Shown: in pieces, positions 1 through 8,791 of the stretch
How the letters are laid out: each line of letters starts with the position of its first letter
Numbering within the stretch: position 1 is the first letter of the stretch
Source of the DNA: Succinivibrionaceae bacterium WG-1
Lineage (GTDB): Bacteria > Pseudomonadota > Gammaproteobacteria > Enterobacterales > Succinivibrionaceae
Assembly (NCBI GenBank): GCA_000222855.1
Contig: GL995221.1
Location: 121,564-157,504, forward strand
Reading direction: 5' to 3'
Length of the DNA stretch: 35,941 nt
Program-made: the position numbers and the translations under genes
The notes under the pieces: model-generated
The model's input: only the letters and a program-made list of their open reading frames with translations
What the model was told of the DNA's origin: nothing
Databases searched by the model: none

Positions 1-2
1 AA

Positions 3-1163
3 ACCATAATCTCTTTAAAAGACCAGGAATTTTATGAGTTTTTATTAAAAAATCCTCATGAATTTTTAAGAAGTATTATAAATCTAAGACCAAGAACTCC
101 TAATTATATAAAGTATCGTCAGGAAATATTTAATATTCTTCAAAATTATAATAAGCAACTTACAGCATATAAATTTGTAGTATTAAAGCCTAATATGAAT
201 CGACCTGAAGTTGTTTTATTAAAGAAAGCGTTAAAAGAAAGTGGATATTTGGACCCTAATTGTCCTGAAACAGAATTCTTTGATATTGAATTATCAGAAG
301 GTGTTAAACTCTTCCAAAGTAGTAATAATATAAAATCAGACGGGATTGTAGGATATCAAACTTACTCCCTTATTTTTAAAACTGCAACTCAAAAGTTAGT
401 CTCTTTAGCGCGTGCAATCCTAAGACAAGGGGTACCTGCCCTACTTTCTCAAAATGATTATGTGTTTGTAAACATTCCTGAAACCAATATGTATGTTTAT
501 AAAAATAAAAATGCTATTTTGTATAGCAAAGTTATTGTAGGAGCGACAAAACGTCCAACTCCTAGATTAAATAGTGCTATCAATAATGTTGTTTTAAATC
601 CAACTTGGACTGTTCCTGAAACTATAAAAATACATGACTACCTACCTAAGTTAAAACAAGATCCGTTTTATTTAACCAAACATGGTGTAGCTATAGTAGA
701 TCAAAACAATAATGTTATAGATCCTACATATATAGACTTTAGTAAATATCATAGTAGTTTCCCATATAGAATGGTTCAAGCACCTGGTGTTAGTAACGCC
801 TTGGGATTATATAAATTTAACTTTCCTAATAGCGAATCAATTTATCTGCACTCCACCTCTTCTCCTAAGTATTTTACCAAAGCAACAAGAAGCTTAAGTT
901 CAGGATGTGTAAGAGTAGAAAAATCTAAAGAATTAGCAGAATATCTCCTACAAAACACTTACTATACCCCAGAAAAAATTGCCAAAACAATTCAAGAAGG
1001 CAAAACTAAATGGGTTCGTACTCCAACAAAAACTCCAATCTTTTTAGCATATTGGACCGCTTATATCACAGAAGGTAATAAACTTTTGTATCCAACTGAT
1101 ATTTATCAATTAGATAGTAAAAGCGTTATTTCTAATGAAATTATTAATAATTGGAAATTTTAA
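3..1163 (+). CDS. L,D-transpeptidase, LdtD/YcbB type (5' end outside window)
   Basis: Periplasmic enzyme that makes 3-3 (mDAP-mDAP) cross-links in peptidoglycan. The frame is open from the first bases of the window, so the first internal ATG (195) is not the true start; the 64 codons before it encode a helical stretch typical of the region before the peptidoglycan-binding domain in YcbB proteins. From ATG195, residues 1-60 form a PG_binding_1-like domain (KALKESGYLD, SDGIVGYQTY) and residues ~88-255 the YkuD catalytic domain. The signature is complete: H219 in YLHST and nucleophile C238 in SSGCVRV. The long stretch between residues ~140 and 200 corresponds to the substrate-capping loop region of YcbB. 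The N-terminal part and signal anchor lie upstream. Family certain, LdtD ortholog likely. Confidence 0.9.
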   Translation, partial: TIISLKDQEFYEFLLKNPHEFLRSIINLRPRTPNYIKYRQEIFNILQNYNKQLTAYKFVVLKPNMNRPEVVLLKKALKESGYLDPNCPETEFFDIELSEGVKLFQSSNNIKSDGIVGYQTYSLIFKTATQKLVSLARAILRQGVPALLSQNDYVFVNIPETNMYVYKNKNAILYSKVIVGATKRPTPRLNSAINNVVLNPTWTVPETIKIHDYLPKLKQDPFYLTKHGVAIVDQNNNVIDPTYIDFSKYHSSFPYRMVQAPGVSNALGLYKFNFPNSESIYLHSTSSPKYFTKATRSLSSGCVRVEKSKELAEYLLQNTYYTPEKIAKTIQEGKTKWVRTPTKTPIFLAYWTAYITEGNKLLYPTDIYQLDSKSVISNEIINNWKF

Positions 1164-1189
1164 AATTTAATAAAGATTTTAAAAACAAG

Positions 1190-1219
1190 AAAACAGTGAT
1201 TATTAAATTTCACTGTTTT
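1190..1219 (+). terminator. terminator hairpin after L,D-transpeptidase gene
   Basis: A perfect 10-bp stem, AAAACAGTGA (1190-1199) with TCACTGTTTT (1210-1219), and a 10-nt loop, 27 nt after the stop codon. The following sequence is AT-rich with T runs but has no clean U-tract, so termination strength is uncertain. Confidence 0.5.
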
Positions 1220-1640
1220 ACATTATTTAAAATTTTTACTTTTAATATCATTTAATTGTTCTAGTATTATTCCTGATACATTTATCAAACAATTAAATAA
1301 GTTATCTATAATCAATTCAGCATCAAATAATAATTAACAGTTCTTTTTAATAATAATCTAAAACTATGAATTCAAAATAATACGAATTTTATTAAAGTTT
1401 TTAAAATGTATGACTATTTTGCAGAAGAATCAAATAAACAAAAACAGCATTTTCACTTTGGCGTTTTAAGACATTTCTATTTTGGCATTTTCATAAATAA
1501 TTATAAATAAAAGAATCTTCATTACATAATCAATAAGAACTCTTTAAATACTATTTAGGATGAATAAACAAACTAAAAGATTGTAATTCTACACGTTTAA
1601 GCTTTTACTTCTTATTATTTTTTTTATTTCAAAAAATAAA
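1220..1640. other. intergenic, no gene seen
   Basis: About 420 bases between two converging transcription units. Very AT-rich, with many stops in all frames. I see no coding region, RNA gene or convincing repeat here. Confidence 0.6.
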
Positions 1641-1668
1641 AAAGCATAGCTTTTACAAGCTATGCTTT
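1641..1668 (-). terminator. Rho-independent terminator of pntAB
   Basis: A perfect 12-bp stem, AAAGCATAGCTT (1641-1652) with AAGCTATGCTTT (1657-1668), and a TTAC loop. Read on the minus strand it is followed by TTTATTTTTT. It lies 43 nt after the pntB stop codon. Confidence 0.85.
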
Positions 1669-1711
1669 CATTATTTAAATATTATGTAATCTTATCTAGT
1701 TACAAAAGAAA

Positions 1712-3220
1712 TTAGATAAGTTTAACAATTTCTTCAACAGACTGCTTAGCATCACCGAAGCACATGTAAGAGTTTTCCTTGAAGAATAATGGGTTTTGAA
1801 CACCAGCGTAACCAACACTCATTGAACGCTTGAAGATAACTACGTTCTTAGCATTCCAAACTTCAAGTACAGGCATGCCTGCAATTGGGCTATTTGGATT
1901 TTCTAAAGCAGCTGGGTTAACAGTGTCGTTAGCACCAATTACTAATACTACATCAGTATCTGCAAAATCATCATTGATTTCATCCATTTCAAGAACGATA
2001 TCATATGGAACTTTTGCTTCAGCAAGTAATACGTTCATGTGACCTGGTAAACGACCAGCAACTGGGTGAATACCAAAACGTACATTGATACCCTTAGCAC
2101 GTAACTTTTCAGTTAAAGTTGCAACTGGGTATTGAGCTTGAGCTACAGCCATACCATAGCCTGGAGTGATAACAACAGAATTTGCATTCTTTAATAAATC
2201 AGCAACGTCGCCGTAAGATAATTCTTTGTGTTCACCGTGTTCTTCTTCATCTGCAGCTGCAGCCTTGTTACCTAAGCCACCAAGAATTACAGATAAGAAT
2301 GAACGGTTCATAGCCTTACACATAATGTAAGAAAGGATAGCACCAGAAGAACCTACTAAAGAACCTGTTACGATTAATAAGTCGTTGTTTAACATGAAAC
2401 CAGCTGCTGCAGCTGCCCAACCAGAATATGAGTTCAACATTGAGATAACTACAGGCATATCAGCACCACCAATAGAAGCTACTAAGTGGATACCGAATAA
2501 TAAAGCGATTACTGTCATTACAACTAAGCTTACTAAAGCAACTGAAGAGTTACTTGTAGCAGTGCACATGAACACAATCATTAAAATGAAAGAAACAACT
2601 AAAGCTAAAATATTTAAGCCATGACGGAATGGTAATACTAAAGGCTTAGACTTGAAAATAGTAAGTTTGAATGAGCCATTTAACTTACCATAAGCAACAA
2701 CTGAGCCAGTAAATGTTACAGCACCGATGAATACGCCTAAAAATACTTCAACTAAGTGAATAGCTAATTCCTTAGAAGAAAGCTTATCAGCATGTTCAGA
2801 AACTGATTGCTTTGCTTGAGCAAGCAATTCAGCTACTTGAGCAAGAGAAGCATCAGCTGAAACTGTTAAAGTTGAAGTAGCATCGTTACCAACTAATTCT
2901 AAGAAGCTATTGAAGCCAACTAAAACTGCTGCTAAACCTACAAAGCTATGAAGCATTGCAACAAGTTCAGGCATTTGAGTCATTTCAACTTTCTTAGCTA
3001 AATATAAACCAATTGCAGCACCGATAACCATTGCAATAACAATGATTGCCCAACCTACTACTGTTTCAACGCCAACAAATGTTGCAAGTAACGCAATAGT
3101 CATACCAATGATACCAGAAGTACAACCTAATTTTGCTGTTTCTTGCTTAGAAAGACCAGCTAAACTTAAAATAAAAAGTAAAGCGGAGATTATATATGCA
3201 ACATGAATTAAACCTAACAT
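1712..3220 (-). CDS. pntB: NAD(P) transhydrogenase subunit beta
   Basis: Inner-membrane subunit of the proton-translocating transhydrogenase, which uses the proton gradient to move hydride from NADH to NADP+. The N-terminal half is multi-spanning membrane domain II (for example [20 protein letters not shown] at residues 84-103). The C-terminal ~180 residues are the NADP(H)-binding domain III, with [32 protein letters not shown], and GANDTVNPA. The E. coli protein is 462 residues; this one is 502. Most of the excess is an Ala/Ser/Lys-rich insert at residues ~110-151 between two membrane segments. The gene starts 14 nt after pntA, so the two are co-transcribed. Near-certain assignment. Confidence 0.97.
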   Translation of the reverse strand: MLGLIHVAYIISALLFILSLAGLSKQETAKLGCTSGIIGMTIALLATFVGVETVVGWAIIVIAMVIGAAIGLYLAKKVEMTQMPELVAMLHSFVGLAAVLVGFNSFLELVGNDATSTLTVSADASLAQVAELLAQAKQSVSEHADKLSSKELAIHLVEVFLGVFIGAVTFTGSVVAYGKLNGSFKLTIFKSKPLVLPFRHGLNILALVVSFILMIVFMCTATSNSSVALVSLVVMTVIALLFGIHLVASIGGADMPVVISMLNSYSGWAAAAAGFMLNNDLLIVTGSLVGSSGAILSYIMCKAMNRSFLSVILGGLGNKAAAADEEEHGEHKELSYGDVADLLKNANSVVITPGYGMAVAQAQYPVATLTEKLRAKGINVRFGIHPVAGRLPGHMNVLLAEAKVPYDIVLEMDEINDDFADTDVVLVIGANDTVNPAALENPNSPIAGMPVLEVWNAKNVVIFKRSMSVGYAGVQNPLFFKENSYMCFGDAKQSVEEIVKLI

Positions 3221-3234
3221 TTAAAATATATCTC

Positions 3235-4776
3235 CTAATCCTTTCTAAACATCTGAAGCATACGCTTAGTAACTGCGAAACCACCAAAGATATTGATAGA
3301 AGCAATTAATACAGCAATGAAACATAATGCAAAAATAACAGCGTTATTTGAGCTATTATTAGCAATCTGAACTAAGGCGCCCACTACGATAATACCAGAA
3401 ATAGCATTTGTTACAGCCATAAGTGGAGTATGTAATGAGTGAGATACGTTCCAAACAACGTAGTAACCAACTACACAAGATAATACGAATACTGTGAAGT
3501 GTGGTAAGAATGATTCAGGAGCAAAAATACCAACTAATGCCATTACAACAATTAAAGCAGCAAGTACTGCATACTTAATGTATGGATTTGCAGGCTTTTC
3601 TTCCTTCGCAGCAACTGGTTCTGCAGGTTTTTGAGCAGGTGCAGCGCTTACACTAATCTTTGGAGGTGGGAATGTAACTTCACCATCTAATGTAACAGTC
3701 ATGTTTCTTAACACAACGTCTTCAAAGTTGATATTGATGTTACCATCTTTTTCCTTTGAAAGAAGCTTAGTTAAGTTAACAAGGTTAGTAGAATATAATT
3801 GAGAAGACTGAGTTGGTAAACGACAAGGTAAATCAGTATAACCAATAACCTTAACACCATTGTCAGTTGTGAATACTTCACCTGGAACTGTAGCTTCACA
3901 GTTACCGCCAGTAGCAGCAGCTAAGTCAACAATTACAGAGCCAGCCTTCATGCTTGCAACCATTTCTTTAGTAATTAAGCGAGGAGCTCTCTTACCAGGA
4001 ATAGCAGCAGTAGTAATAATGATATCAACTTCTTTAGCTTGTTCAGCAAATAATGCCATTTCAGCCTTGATGAATTCATCACTCATAGTCTTTGCATAAC
4101 CATCAGATGAAGAACCATCTTCTTGCTTGAAATCTAACTTTAAGAAATCACCACCCATTGACTTGATTTGGTCAGCAACTTCTAAACGAGTATCGAATGC
4201 ACGAACAATAGCGCCAAGAGAGTGAGCAGCACCAATTGCAGCTAAACCAGCAACACCAGCACCGATTACTAATACTTTTGCAGGTGGAACTTTACCAGCT
4301 GCTGTAACCTGACCACAGAAGAAACGACCAAATTCATGAGCAGCTTCAACTACAGCACGGTAACCACTAATGTTAGCAGTTGATGATAAAGCATCTAAAG
4401 CTTGAGCACGTGAAATACGTGGAACCATGTCCATTGCTAACACGTTAACTTTCTTTTCGTTTAACTTCTGAACTAATTCAGGATTTTGATTTGGCCATAT
4501 AAAAGAAACTAAAGTTGTACCTTCTTTTAATAAAGCAATTTCTGCATCGTTTGGAGCTAATACTTTATAAATTAAAGAGCAAGCCCATACGTCTTCTGCT
4601 TTACCAATTTCTGCACCAGCTTCTACGTATGCACTATCATCAAAGCTTGCAAGAGCACCTGCACCAGATTCAACTAATACAGTGAAACCAAGCTTCTTAA
4701 GACCTAGTACAGTAGCAGGAGTTGCGGCAACACGAGTTTCACCTTGAAAACTCTCTTTAGGTATACCTATCTGCAT
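3235..4776 (-). CDS. pntA: NAD(P) transhydrogenase subunit alpha
   Basis: Subunit alpha of the two-subunit proton-translocating transhydrogenase. It starts with the typical [20 protein letters not shown]. The NAD(H)-binding domain I covers about residues 1-380, with the dinucleotide-binding motif [20 protein letters not shown] and the family segments [11 protein letters not shown] and [15 protein letters not shown] Pro/Ala/Glu-rich linker follows ([15 protein letters not shown]), then about four membrane helices. The length, 513 residues, matches E. coli PntA (510). First gene of the pntAB operon. An AGGA sequence lies 11 nt upstream of the ATG. Confidence 0.97.
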   Translation of the reverse strand: MQIGIPKESFQGETRVAATPATVLGLKKLGFTVLVESGAGALASFDDSAYVEAGAEIGKAEDVWACSLIYKVLAPNDAEIALLKEGTTLVSFIWPNQNPELVQKLNEKKVNVLAMDMVPRISRAQALDALSSTANISGYRAVVEAAHEFGRFFCGQVTAAGKVPPAKVLVIGAGVAGLAAIGAAHSLGAIVRAFDTRLEVADQIKSMGGDFLKLDFKQEDGSSSDGYAKTMSDEFIKAEMALFAEQAKEVDIIITTAAIPGKRAPRLITKEMVASMKAGSVIVDLAAATGGNCEATVPGEVFTTDNGVKVIGYTDLPCRLPTQSSQLYSTNLVNLTKLLSKEKDGNININFEDVVLRNMTVTLDGEVTFPPPKISVSAAPAQKPAEPVAAKEEKPANPYIKYAVLAALIVVMALVGIFAPESFLPHFTVFVLSCVVGYYVVWNVSHSLHTPLMAVTNAISGIIVVGALVQIANNSSNNAVIFALCFIAVLIASINIFGGFAVTKRMLQMFRKD

Positions 4777-4805
4777 TATTTCTAATTCCTAAGTTGAAAA
4801 TATCT

Positions 4806-4835
4806 ACTATATGTTCATAAATAAGTTCTGAACAA
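4806..4835 (-). promoter_or_regulatory. candidate pntAB promoter with palindromic spacer
   Basis: On the minus strand TTGTTC (4835-4830) is followed after 18 bases by TATAGT (4811-4806), about 30 nt before the pntA ATG. The spacer holds an inverted repeat, TGTTCA (4812-4817) and TGAACA (4829-4834). The -10 is good (5/6), the -35 weak (3/6). The repeat may be an operator. Confidence 0.35.
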
Positions 4836-5330
4836 AATATCGTAAATACGCTTTCTAAAATTGTTTTCCAAATAAATTGCTATGTCACCTATTTTCAATA
4901 AAAAATCATCTTAAAAATTTTACAAAAATAGGTTTTTAGGAAGCTTATACTAGTAATATCTCTACGATATTTCTTTTGTATTTGACTTTACTACAATTTT
5001 TTAGACTACAAAATATAGAAAATGTTGACAAAAAAATTTGCGACATTATACAACATTTTTTTGCAAAATGTCCGATTTAGAAATTATTTTATTAAACAAA
5101 GTAATAATTAATTGCAGTTAACATTTGATTGGCGCTATAACGGCTATTTAAAAAGGATAAATCATATATTTTATTGTTTTTGTAAAGCTCATAAAACAGA
5201 AAAATTTATCATGTTTTATATAAATTGCTATAAACATATCTTTATTTTTTGTAATAAAAAATTATCATTAAACCAAGATGTGTGCGTACAATAATTGAAT
5301 TGATTCTTATTAACTTATAAGGAATACTTT
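4836..5330. promoter_or_regulatory. divergent intergenic region with candidate plus-strand promoter
   Basis: About 500 bases between pntA (minus) and the zinc-ribbon gene (plus). It contains a perfect -35, TTGACA (5025-5030), with a weaker TATACA (5047-5052) 16 bases on. Two inverted repeats overlap it: AATGTTG (5021-5027) with CAACATT (5051-5057), and ACATTTT (5053-5059) with AAAATGT (5065-5071). A 60-codon open frame at 5112-5294 has no ribosome binding site and no recognisable composition, so I do not call it a gene. Confidence 0.35.
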
Positions 5331-6014
5331 ATGATTTGTAATGAATGTGGAGCCAAAAATTCAGATAATGCTAATTTTTGTAGTGTTTGTGGTCATAAAT
5401 TAAAAGAAAATGCTAACGGTACTATAAACATTAACATAAGCGCTACAACTACAGATACAGACAATCAGTTCAATAACACAAAAACAAATTTTAATTCAAA
5501 TACCATGAATTCAAGTTTTAATGTCAATATTAACCATCATACAATATTTAATGACGATAAAAATACCGAATCTAACATTAATGAACAAGTAAAAGCACTT
5601 GATAACAAATTAAGAATAGAAAATTATTGGTGTATCTTTTTTATAGTATCACCATTTATACCGATAATAAATTTCTTCAGTATATTTATTTTAGGATATC
5701 TAATATTTCACGGCTTTAAATTATCACAAGAATCAGAAAACATATTTAGATATACTAGTGACATTGAATTTGTTAAAATTTGCGAAAAAGCAAGATCTAG
5801 ATTACGAATTTTAACAGTAATAATCGCAATCTGTTTAGTAACAGCATTCTTTGTTGCGCTCGAGCAAAATCCTAATTCCAATCAAGCAACAAGCTCTGGC
5901 ATAATATTGTTTATTTTTGGAATAATTGGATTAATCTTAGAGATATTATCTTACAAAGATTTAATTAAGGTAAAAAACAAAATCAACGATTTAACAAAAA
6001 TTAGATTATATTAA
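5331..6014 (+). CDS. zinc-ribbon domain membrane protein, function unknown
   Basis: The protein opens with a double-CxxC zinc ribbon, MICNECGAKN...NFCSVCGHKL (Cys 3, 6, 18, 21). A low-complexity Asn/Thr/Ile-rich linker follows at residues ~25-85. The C-terminal half has about four hydrophobic segments: two near residues 103-135, one at ~158-178, and one at ~190-210. Zinc-ribbon proteins with this layout are common in host-associated bacteria and have no defined role. The start is supported by AAGGAA 8 nt before the ATG. It stands alone, divergent from pntA and convergent with the M23 peptidase gene. No function is proposed. Confidence 0.75.
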   Translation: MICNECGAKNSDNANFCSVCGHKLKENANGTININISATTTDTDNQFNNTKTNFNSNTMNSSFNVNINHHTIFNDDKNTESNINEQVKALDNKLRIENYWCIFFIVSPFIPIINFFSIFILGYLIFHGFKLSQESENIFRYTSDIEFVKICEKARSRLRILTVIIAICLVTAFFVALEQNPNSNQATSSGIILFIFGIIGLILEILSYKDLIKVKNKINDLTKIRLY

Positions 6015-6064
6015 ATTAAACATTGTCAAAATATTGCTTTATTCATTCTTTTAAATTTAGGCAA

Positions 6065-6976
6065 CTAATTTGTATTTGATAAATAAATACCGGTCTTTGG
6101 TTCAATACCATTAAGTTTATACTTAATTCCTTGCAAGCCTTGTTCGGTATTTGTTTGCATTGCAAAATGTAGATGTGGTCCTGTTGTATATCCTGTATTA
6201 CCAGATAATGCTAAAACTTCACCTTTACGAACCCTATCTCCTACATTTAAACGATTAGAGCGACATGATAAATGAACATATATGCTCATAGTTCCATCAT
6301 CATGTTTTACACGAATAAAATTAGCAAATGGGCGATATTTAACATTATTACCACCTTTGTCTGAATCAATCTTCATATCAACGATAGTACCATCTTTTAC
6401 TGCAATTATTGGAGTTCCAATAGGCATACTTACATCCATGGCATATCGACTCTTAGGACCATTATGTGTAAATTTACCTTGCCAACCTTGAGTTACTTTA
6501 AACTTTCCAACAAAAGGTACTAATAAATCACTAGGATTTAATGAATAGTACACATCATTTGAACCTTTATACATTGTACCAATATCAAAGGTAGTACTGA
6601 TTTTTACTTCTTCTTCAGTATCCCCAGAAAAATTAATTGTTCCTATAAAAATATTTTGACCTTTTCCTTCTATTTCTATAGGTTTATCAAAAGGAACCGT
6701 TCCCTCCACTAAATTTTTATTAGAAACATGAATTTTTACTGTTATTTCACTAACAAAATAGTTATTAACATAAAGTTCGTCTCCTTCTAGAAACAATTCC
6801 ACATTGTCAGGAGATGGATTTGCGTCATCATCATATTCATCATAATCGTAGCCAGATTCTTCCGCTTCTTGTTGATCATCAGTATAGTGAACCACACCAG
6901 AATCATCTGTATACTTAACAATAACAGCTTCAACAAAATTCTGACTTACAACAATAAATAAAAAGCAAAAAAACAA
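6065..6976 (-). CDS. M23 (LytM-type) metallopeptidase with N-terminal DUF4124-like domain; signal peptide split by frameshift
   Basis: Likely periplasmic peptidoglycan endopeptidase or activator. A DUF4124-like segment (VIVKYTDDSGVVHYTDDQQE, residues ~18-37) precedes an acidic linker and a beta-rich middle. The C-terminal LytM domain has all ligands: H171 and D181 (HNGPKSRYAMD), H235 (YVHLS), H268 and H270 (GPHLHF). This frame can only begin at a TTG (6976) with no ribosome binding site and encodes a truncated hydrophobic start. One frame away, ATG 7032-7030 encodes a normal signal-peptide N-terminus (M-C-R-H-F-L-K...) that runs into a T7 tract (6973-6967) and soon stops. A -1 shift in that tract joins both into one good signal peptide, so the intact gene is probably 6065-7032. 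Confidence 0.85.
   Translation of the reverse strand: MFFCFLFIVVSQNFVEAVIVKYTDDSGVVHYTDDQQEAEESGYDYDEYDDDANPSPDNVELFLEGDELYVNNYFVSEITVKIHVSNKNLVEGTVPFDKPIEIEGKGQNIFIGTINFSGDTEEEVKISTTFDIGTMYKGSNDVYYSLNPSDLLVPFVGKFKVTQGWQGKFTHNGPKSRYAMDVSMPIGTPIIAVKDGTIVDMKIDSDKGGNNVKYRPFANFIRVKHDDGTMSIYVHLSCRSNRLNVGDRVRKGEVLALSGNTGYTTGPHLHFAMQTNTEQGLQGIKYKLNGIEPKTGIYLSNTN
6967..6973 (-). other. T7 tract joining the two signal-peptide frames of the M23 gene
   Basis: Read on the minus strand, the ATG frame passes this site as TGT TTT TTT, so the tract is a T TTT TTT heptamer in the phase used by -1 frameshifting. Shifting -1 here enters the frame of the peptidase. An extra T in the DNA would have the same effect. 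Confidence 0.5.
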
Positions 6977-7153
6977 ATGAATTTAATAGTATAACTACTT
7001 TTAAAATTAGCTTTTAAAAAATGACGACACATATGCAAAAGATCGAAGTATTTATAAAACTTAAAAAGTTTTTATCTTATAAATTTTTAAAATGACGAAT
7101 ATTATTTATTTAGAGTTTACTTTATAGGAACAACTTAAATTTATCATTAAAAA

Positions 7154-7176
7154 ATATCTATATTTGAAATAGATAT
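7154..7176 (-). terminator. terminator of holD-rimI
   Basis: An 8-bp stem, ATATCTAT (7154-7161) with ATAGATAT (7169-7176), is followed on the minus strand by a run of T. It lies 5 nt past the rimI stop codon. The stem is mostly A-T pairs, so it is weak. Confidence 0.55.
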
Positions 7177-7181
7177 CACGC

Positions 7182-7655
7182 TCAATGTAGTATTAAACTC
7201 ATATTTACTGCATTTTCAGCTTTTGTATTAGCTGTAGCTTTATAGTAATTCTTACGAATACCATCTACTTCAAAACCTAATTTCTGATAAAGAGAAATTG
7301 CTCTTTCATTAGATTCTCTTACCTCTAAAAAAATTTTTTCATAATTACTTGGATTATTTTTTAAAAGCAATATGGAATTTTTTAATAATTCTTTTCCTAA
7401 TCCTTGTCCTTGATTTTGCTTAGCAATACAAATTTGCAAGAGTTCTACATCAAAGACCATTGATTGAAAGATCGCAAAACCACACAACTTTTTTTCATTA
7501 AAGAGGACATAACAATATGTTTCTTTATCATTTAATGTTTCAGCTAAAGAATTTTCAGACCAAGGATGTAAAAAATTTTCTAATTCTAGTTGATAGATAT
7601 CATTTAAATATTCATTTAAATTTTGTTTATCTAATAACACACATCTTAAAGGCAT
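7182..7655 (-). CDS. rimI: ribosomal-protein-S18-alanine N-acetyltransferase
   Basis: GNAT-fold enzyme that acetylates the N-terminal alanine of ribosomal protein S18 using acetyl-CoA. The acetyl-CoA loop is QNQGQGLGKELL (residues ~80-91). The C-terminal block FLEVRESNERAISLYQKLGF, followed by GIRKNYY, is the characteristic RimI segment. The N-terminal block ELENFLHPWSENSLAETL is also RimI-like. Length 157 compares with 148 in E. coli. The gene lies 32 nt after the holD-like gene, the same order as in enteric bacteria, which supports the assignment. Confidence 0.92.
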   Translation of the reverse strand: MPLRCVLLDKQNLNEYLNDIYQLELENFLHPWSENSLAETLNDKETYCYVLFNEKKLCGFAIFQSMVFDVELLQICIAKQNQGQGLGKELLKNSILLLKNNPSNYEKIFLEVRESNERAISLYQKLGFEVDGIRKNYYKATANTKAENAVNMSLILH

Positions 7656-7687
7656 AGTTAGACCACATTGCTTATATTATGTTTCTT

Positions 7688-8485
7688 TTAACTTTCAAAA
7701 GTACTCATTACTAATGAGTACACTCTTTCATTAGCATTAAAACTTAAAATGTTTTTTTCTTGAATATCTTTAAATAAACGTTTTTTTATTTCTAATTCTG
7801 ATTCTGTTGTCGAATTAGGGGTAATATCTATAAAAAATTTAGCATTACCTTGAGTACGTCCAATAAATAAATATTTATCTTTGACAGTATTTTCAGCATC
7901 TTCACGATACCAAGAATAAGGTATTTTGTTATAAGATAAAAAACCAGCAAAATTAAATAGCCATTTATCTTCTTTGTTTACATTTGTAGAATCAAGAACA
8001 ATTCTAACGTTTTCTTGATGTGGAGTATTTAGTTTTAAATCTTTAAAATCTGCGATAATTTTAAAAATTTGTTCAGCTATTGCTTTTTTTCCATTTACTC
8101 CAGAATACATAAACAACACTGAATGAGAATTTTGCAAAGTTTTTACTTGTTCTGTTTTACTACTATTAGCAGAAGCAAATATTAAAGCTTTTTGCAAAAT
8201 ATTTAATGGTAAATTTTCATCATACCAATAAACAGGATAACCAATATAAGAAAGGTACGCAAAAAGATTAAAGAGATATTCTTTACTTAAATCTTTATCA
8301 TATATGAAAATGAAATTCGGTAAATTAGATAAAATATCATCAGCTAAATCATTTAATGATGCATTCTTGATAATTTTAGGATTACGAAGTCTAAATTCAG
8401 TTAGATTCATCATCCCTAAAATTTCATCTAATTCTTCTATATTGATATCATTATTCATAATTAAAGAACTATACCTCTTTACCAC
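7688..8485 (-). CDS. holD: DNA polymerase III psi subunit-like protein (HolD), enlarged with internal duplication
   Basis: Psi joins the clamp loader to chi and so to SSB. Evidence is the position directly before rimI, the N-terminal block GMMNLTEFRLRNPKII (residues 24-39), which resembles the psi segment MGI-x-W-LR-x-P, and the C-terminal KKRLFKDI resembling the psi end. At 265 residues it is about twice the E. coli length (137). The middle contains two similar units, residues ~58-104 and ~159-208: LFNLFAYLSYIGYPVYWYDE and LFNFAGFLSYNKIPYSWYRE. The predicted start is GTG 8485. ATG 8458 (MNNDINIEEL) is a plausible alternative, with AGAGG 15 nt upstream. Psi is poorly conserved, so identity rests partly on context. 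Confidence 0.7.
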   Translation of the reverse strand: MVKRYSSLIMNNDINIEELDEILGMMNLTEFRLRNPKIIKNASLNDLADDILSNLPNFIFIYDKDLSKEYLFNLFAYLSYIGYPVYWYDENLPLNILQKALIFASANSSKTEQVKTLQNSHSVLFMYSGVNGKKAIAEQIFKIIADFKDLKLNTPHQENVRIVLDSTNVNKEDKWLFNFAGFLSYNKIPYSWYREDAENTVKDKYLFIGRTQGNAKFFIDITPNSTTESELEIKKRLFKDIQEKNILSFNANERVYSLVMSTFES

Positions 8486-8791
8486 ATATAGAAGCTATTT
8501 TACTTTTAAAATTGTAATTCTTCTACAAATAAACTTTTTGACTTTCTTATTTTGAATTATTGAAATTCATCTTTCAATCCAAATAAGTTTTTAAAATTCC
8601 TATTTAAATCTAACATTGTGCGCTAAAATAGCACACCTAAAATTTATTTATTTTTTTTATTTACTTCTTTTAAAGTTTAAATTTTAACAGAAGTCTTTTA
8701 AATATTATTCAATGCAAAATATTTTATTTTGTAAATATTCTTAATTCTTGAATGCTTAAATAAGCATAATTTTGGTAAGTTTTTATATTCA
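8486..8791. other. divergent intergenic region holD / helD
   Basis: About 300 AT-rich bases. It holds two small inverted repeats: TGTGC (8617-8621) with GCACA (8631-8635), and TGCTTA (8753-8758) with TAAGCA (8761-8766). The second lies 25 nt before the helD ATG and is followed by AT-rich sequence resembling a -10. No clear -35, gene or RNA is visible. Confidence 0.35.

Noticed and set aside
2385..2624. Open frames antisense to pntB and pntA
   Set aside because: They lie wholly inside well-conserved genes on the other strand and encode no known domain.
5112..5294. 60-codon open frame upstream of the zinc-ribbon gene
   Set aside because: No ribosome binding site, aromatic-rich composition typical of translated AT-rich spacer, and no recognisable motif.
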